A stretch of DNA of 64,000 nt, from assembly GCA_032718475.1 (NCBI GenBank), contig JAUCBJ010000682.1, positions 1-64,000 of the forward strand, given 5' to 3'. This DNA is from Nemertoderma westbladi. Taxonomy: Eukaryota > Xenacoelomorpha > Nemertodermatida > Nemertodermatidae. Both the position numbers and the translations under genes were made by a program. Under the pieces are notes generated by a model, which had not been told where the DNA came from, ran no database searches, and saw only the letters and a program-made list of their open reading frames with translations. Positions 60,362-64,000 of this stretch are shown piece after piece (the stretch's first letter is position 1; every line of letters starts with the position of its first letter).

Positions 60362-61089
60362 TCAGCATACGGAATGAATTCCTGTAGAGTTACGCGAATA
60401 GGCTGCATATATTTTCTTTTTGCTGATTTTCAGAGTTTTTACAAAGAAATCCTGGCAAACTCTCAAACGCTTCCCTTCGTGGGTTTGAAGGAAACACACA
60501 TAATTATATGACTTTACGCCTTTAGACTTCCTGGATTTAATGGATACCCGTTCTGTATGAGCCAATAACCAGAACCTTTTCTCTCGAAGATCAGGCAATG
60601 TATAGTATTCGTTTTAGGAACCGCTTTCAGTCTTGAATTGAGCAAGATTCAGCACATTGGAACCTACACTTTACATTACAATTGTTAAATGCAGCTGGTA
60701 TGCCTACATTTTTCTCTGGTATAGTCACTCCACTATTGTTTACGTATGACTTCCCACCATTATATGCTGCTTTGTTTTTAGTCACTTTCCAGTTGCTGAC
60801 AATTCGGGAGCGCTTCCTACCAGTCTTACTGGCAGAATCACCTGAGCAATCCAAAGGACTAGAAGACACTTCCTTTATCCTGGTCCACCATCATATGATT
60901 TATCTCCTCGTTGGAGTCGCCAGTGATTTCGTTATTGGTAGGCATACCGGTACAAGCGGGATTTAATGGGACCTCCTCTCCCGGTAACTCATAGAACAAA
61001 AGAGAAAGAGGGTCATTGCTGGTAGCATGTTGTAATGATGTGAAGGTTGATGGAGGCGGCGGGACAGAGTGAACATCATTGTCATTCAA
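60362..61089 (-). pseudogene. Transposase-like N-terminal exon(s)
   Basis: Three minus-strand pieces in order: 61089-60859 (acidic N-terminus), 60869-60627 (TGRKRSRIVSNWKVTKNK, NGGKSYVNNSG, CNVKCRFQCAESC) and 60598-60362 (EGKRLRVCQDFFVKTLKISKKKIY). The RKR-x-W-K...G..Y...G...C.C...C and VCQDFFVKTLKIS patterns match the N-terminus of the transposase-like family suspected for exons B and C. The pieces overlap or abut with frame changes, which could be introns or decay. Confidence 0.5.
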
Positions 61090-62020
61090 TAAACCTCGAT
61101 GGCTGGATGGGGGGCCATACTAAGTTCTTTGCTACCTGTAGGCAGTGTTTATTGGGGCAATCTTACCAGTGGGCAATCTTTACTATGGGGGCAATATTTC
61201 TTTTGGATAATTTCAGTTTGGGGGAAACCCGTTACAATCCTTGTCGCTGTCTTTATTTAAATGAGACTGGTAGTCTATATATTATATGTGCTACATTGGC
61301 CTTAAATTGGCATGTGGCATCTATTTATTTATTTGTTCTTTAATATTAAGAAAACTGAATTAATTTCTGAATTAATTTTGATGTCCTTCATGGATGAGAT
61401 AAAGTTTTATTATTATAGTCCTCAGTATACTGTAGCGTTGTTTAGAGGTACACTTTTACACTGTACACTTGTACAGCATTATAATTATATTCATCCGTGT
61501 AAGTGTCAGCATCCTTGTCCGCGTCCACGGTTTTTCCCTACCCCATAAAATCTGCAAAAAATCTGCACTGTGGCTGTCAGCCAGTGCGGTTCATGAAAAA
61601 ATGTGCCCAGAAAAAAATGTATCTTGAAGAAATGTCCCTCCAATTATGTCCCTAGAAGAAATGTCCCCTGGAATAAATGTCCCCGGAAGAAATGTCCCCA
61701 GAATTGTTTCTATAATAAAAATGCTATATTTATTACAGGCGCTTGATTAAGCTCTCTCATGTCATCTTTTTAATTATTTATTTATTGGATCTTTTAGTTT
61801 TAATTTATTTTTTATACAGTTCGTAACAATATTTTTAAACAATTATGCTTATCCATTGGATATAATTAAAGTCTTCAATCTTCATATTTATTTTTTGTCT
61901 ATTTATTTCTAACAACCTAAAAGGCTGTAACAACAGCCTGTAACAAAAAATATAATTTAAACGTGCGAATAGGGTGGGTATAAACGATGGTTTTCTACAT
62001 GGTTTTTTCGATTCAGAGTT
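61090..62020. other. Intergenic part of the TIR element, short GTCCC repeat
   Basis: No gene. At about 61596-61703 a run of six imperfect 16-18-bp units of the form gaagaaatgtcccc. The remainder is AT-rich. Confidence 0.5.
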
Positions 62021-62253
62021 TGGCCATTTTAAACGGCGCCATTTAATATGGCCTAACTCTACATGTTTTTGTGAATTCATAGTTAGGTCATTTTAAACGG
62101 CACCTTTTAAAATGGCCTAACTCTACATGGTATTATGGGTTCAGAGTTAGGCCATTTTAAATGGTGCCGTTTAAATTGCCTAACTCTACATGATTTTGTC
62201 GATTCATAGTTAGGCCATTTTAAACGGTGCCGTTTAAAATGACCTAACTTCAT
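62021..62253. repeat. Right subterminal palindromic repeats (4 copies)
   Basis: Four units of ggccattttaaacgg followed by its near reverse complement, starting at 62022, 62086, 62150 and 62213 (period 63-64 bp), joined by aactctacatg spacers. Confidence 0.85.
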
Positions 62254-62331
62254 GTGATAACTCAGTTTGAATTAATGAAATTTCCTCAGTTTGATAGAAC
62301 TGGTACTTAGCACCTTTTTAACGCCACCCGA

Positions 62332-62935
62332 CGGAATGATATGTGATGACAGACAATGAGCGATAACGCGGTGAAATGATAATAATACAACTTGAGAAAT
62401 TGAGAAATTGAAAAATCTGGCCAGGCCAACAGTAAGAAAAGGTGTCGATCTATCATCATCATCATCAATTTTGTAGCATTTTATTGAAATTTGAAAAAAA
62501 TTAGGGGGGGTGGGTGGCTCCGACCCCCTAAAAATGGTTTTTGTATTACAATTTCAATTTTGACATACACAACGACAATTAATTTATTCTATATCATCAT
62601 TATATTGATATTCATTCATAGGACTATTTATTGGTATATCATTTAGATTTCTGTGTATTCGTTTAATTATTCCAATTTTGTGCTCTAATTCAGTGCTTAT
62701 GAACTCAATAGTCGATATTACACATCCATCCATACATACATAGACGCATGGCTGGCGATGTTGAGGAATGATGGCTGGCATCAAAGGCACCCAGGAAAGT
62801 TAAGAATGCATGCTGATCCACTTCATCAGTAGCTGCTTGTAGATTGTGGTAGAAATTTTCAACCTTCTTTACTGGAGGTTGACACAAGTGGCCTTCCAGA
62901 ACAAAGGAAGTCATGATTATGTCAGGAATAAATTC
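62332..62935. other. Spacer with a scrap of RTE-type LINE endonuclease
   Basis: 62777-62905 (minus strand) codes KVENFYHNLQAATDEVDQHAFLTFLGAFDASHH in pieces, matching the 47.5-47.6-kb endonuclease copy, with GAFDAS for GDFNAS, so the catalytic motif is lost. A (tca)n run lies at 62455-62466. Nothing else is recognised. Confidence 0.6.
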
Positions 62936-63136
62936 GTAATACCATTGAATAATAATTAATCCAGTTATTGATTCATTGCAACATTGAAAAATTAATTCAG
63001 GTATTTATTCATTATAACATTGCACAATTAATTCAAGTATTTTTTCATTATAACATTGAAAAATTAATTCAGGTATTGATCCATTATAACATTGCATAAT
63101 TCCTTCAGGTATTGATTCATTTATAACATTGCATAA
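62936..63136. repeat. Minisatellite block 4, degenerate edge
   Basis: About five units of the same 36-bp repeat with many substitutions, 19.6 kb beyond the core array. It marks the far edge of the original array and implies that everything from 43312 to 62935 arrived or was joined inside it. Confidence 0.85.
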
Positions 63137-63267
63137 GTAAAACAGTATCAATATATAAATAGCACATAAAATGCACTTTGATTCAGAATTTTATAGATTA
63201 ACTCTTCGTTTTACCCCTACATCAATTCTGTACTTGATTCAACTTTTAGAGATTTGGTATTCTTTGT

Positions 63268-63837
63268 CTACTTCTTTCCATCATCATAGTAACCGATAAG
63301 CTTACTCGCCCCACATGTGTAGTTACCATTATGTGTTGCTTTCAAAGAACCGATGGCATTTGACTCGCTTTTGTCGTTAATTTGCTCTATTTCATCAATC
63401 TTCAAAACCCAATCAAATGTATTCAAATTCGTATCACCATCATGGCTACAGTTTATTTGAATACTCCCAGTTTCACCTTTTTCAATCTCCCCAGAAGGAT
63501 ATTCAACAGTAATTTTACATGTTTCAACTTCTATGGCAATGCCCGTCGCTATACAATGAAATTCCTTGTTATCATCATAACGTGTTACATTTTTTATTAA
63601 TTGTACGACTGGTGGGTCGTTAAATACCCAACTCCATGTATGGTCTTCCTCGGGTATATTAACTTCAAAAGGTATAAGATCTCTATTCGTACATCCAATT
63701 TTACCCAAATCATTTTCTTTATAAGTACAATTTGCTGGTTCACAGTAACAATATCTTTTAGATCCATCCGCAGTAACAGTATCACTAATAGTAGCTGTGG
63801 CTAACGCTAACAACGCCAGTAGTATGCTTGAGTTCAT
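63268..63837 (-). CDS. Secreted protein with two immunoglobulin-like domains
   Basis: ATG at 63837-63835 with A at -3; the ORF also has a TTG two codons upstream, which is not a plausible start. 189 aa. Residues 1-23 form a clear signal peptide (MNSSILLALLALATATIS...TVTA). Domain 1: C49, W68/W70, C95. Domain 2: C130, W143, C175 with the NGNYTC pattern before the second Cys. Further cysteines (30, 32, 37, 107) suggest additional disulfides. N-glycosylation sequons at N36, N83, N129 and N172. There is no membrane segment before the stop, so it is soluble unless the stop lies in a retained intron. Receptor, binding or immune roles are possible but not shown. It is the only host gene I am confident of. 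Confidence 0.75.
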   Translation of the reverse strand: MNSSILLALLALATATISDTVTADGSKRYCYCEPANCTYKENDLGKIGCTNRDLIPFEVNIPEEDHTWSWVFNDPPVVQLIKNVTRYDDNKEFHCIATGIAIEVETCKITVEYPSGEIEKGETGSIQINCSHDGDTNLNTFDWVLKIDEIEQINDKSESNAIGSLKATHNGNYTCGASKLIGYYDDGKK

Positions 63838-64000
63838 AGTCAATGTGCTTTGTTTTGTAATAAATTTTCGCGAATGTTACATTTACGGTGACTGAACTTT
63901 CACTGGAGTTGGAATTCTTATTTCTAACAATTATAGTAGTTTATGTTATGCAAAATGTCCTGAATTGATAGTGTCAAATAACAAGTCAATTCAGTTTATA
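63838..64000. other. Upstream region of the Ig-like gene
   Basis: About 160 bp of AT-rich sequence to the window edge. No TATA box or other element stands out clearly. Confidence 0.4.

Larger units (their letters stand above)
53727..62331 (-). mobile_element. Candidate DNA transposon, 8.6 kb, with perfect 27-bp terminal inverted repeats
   Basis: The tip at 53727-53753 begins TCGGGTGGCGTTAAAAAGG; 62305-62331 is its exact reverse complement (27 of 27). Flanks aggaatca (53719-53726) and cggaatga (62332-62339) agree at 6 of 8, a possible old 8-bp target-site duplication. Near both tips are palindromic units of the form ggccattttaaacgg...ccgtttaaaatggcc at a 64-bp period (two at 53914-54005, four at 62021-62253). 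They lie in the same orientation at both ends, unlike the tips. Transposase-like exons lie on the minus strand at 58400-61089. A LINE tail, a LINE 3' end and a tRNA-like piece sit inside. Confidence 0.6.

Overview
The window is repeat-dominated genomic DNA from an animal, most likely a marine invertebrate. Evidence: metazoan transposon classes (BEL/Pao, RTE-type and NeSL/R2-type LINEs, a Penelope-like element, a large TIR element), spliced-looking exons, and one secreted immunoglobulin-fold gene. Short words such as taggcctac recur in the unique parts, which reminds me of deuterostome invertebrates, but I cannot fix the taxon. Nothing here looks bacterial or viral in the strict sense; operons, ribosome binding sites and CRISPRs are not expected.

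Layout. 1-8663: the 3' two thirds of a BEL/Pao-type LTR retrotransposon on the + strand (RT, RNase H, integrase, then a tandem-repeat leader, then an unexpected second ORF, hairpin, polypurine tract, 3' LTR). 8664-12425: gene-poor DNA with a fold-back CAATTGAC repeat and one possible 43-nt exon. 12426-43311: a very large minisatellite (36-37 bp unit) broken by two insertions: a NeSL-like LINE (12812-17971), itself split by an RTE-type LINE (15550-17205), and a Penelope-like fragment (18754-20395). 43312-47014: a second, decayed, minus-strand copy of the first BEL/Pao family, fused abruptly to an RTE-type LINE endonuclease fragment (47015-48334). 49480-53450: a different decayed BEL/Pao element on the minus strand. 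53727-62331: a candidate 8.6-kb DNA transposon with perfect 27-bp inverted tips and decayed transposase-like exons. 62936-63136: a last degenerate block of the same minisatellite. 63268-63837: a secreted Ig-fold protein, the only convincing host gene.

The most interesting item is the ORF at 4875-7409. It lies downstream of pol, where an env would sit, but it codes for a protein with an apparent RNase D/WRN-like DEDD 3'-5' exonuclease domain followed by three CCHC zinc knuckles. A second, independently decaying copy (44584-47014) sits in the same place relative to the 3' LTR, so the ORF belongs to the family rather than being a chance neighbour. Second is the nested LINE locus: removing the RTE insert at its 10-bp target-site duplication joins a Ulp1-type (C48) cysteine protease in frame to the zinc finger, RT and restriction-like endonuclease of a NeSL-type element. 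All family assignments are by eye from motifs; no database search was possible.
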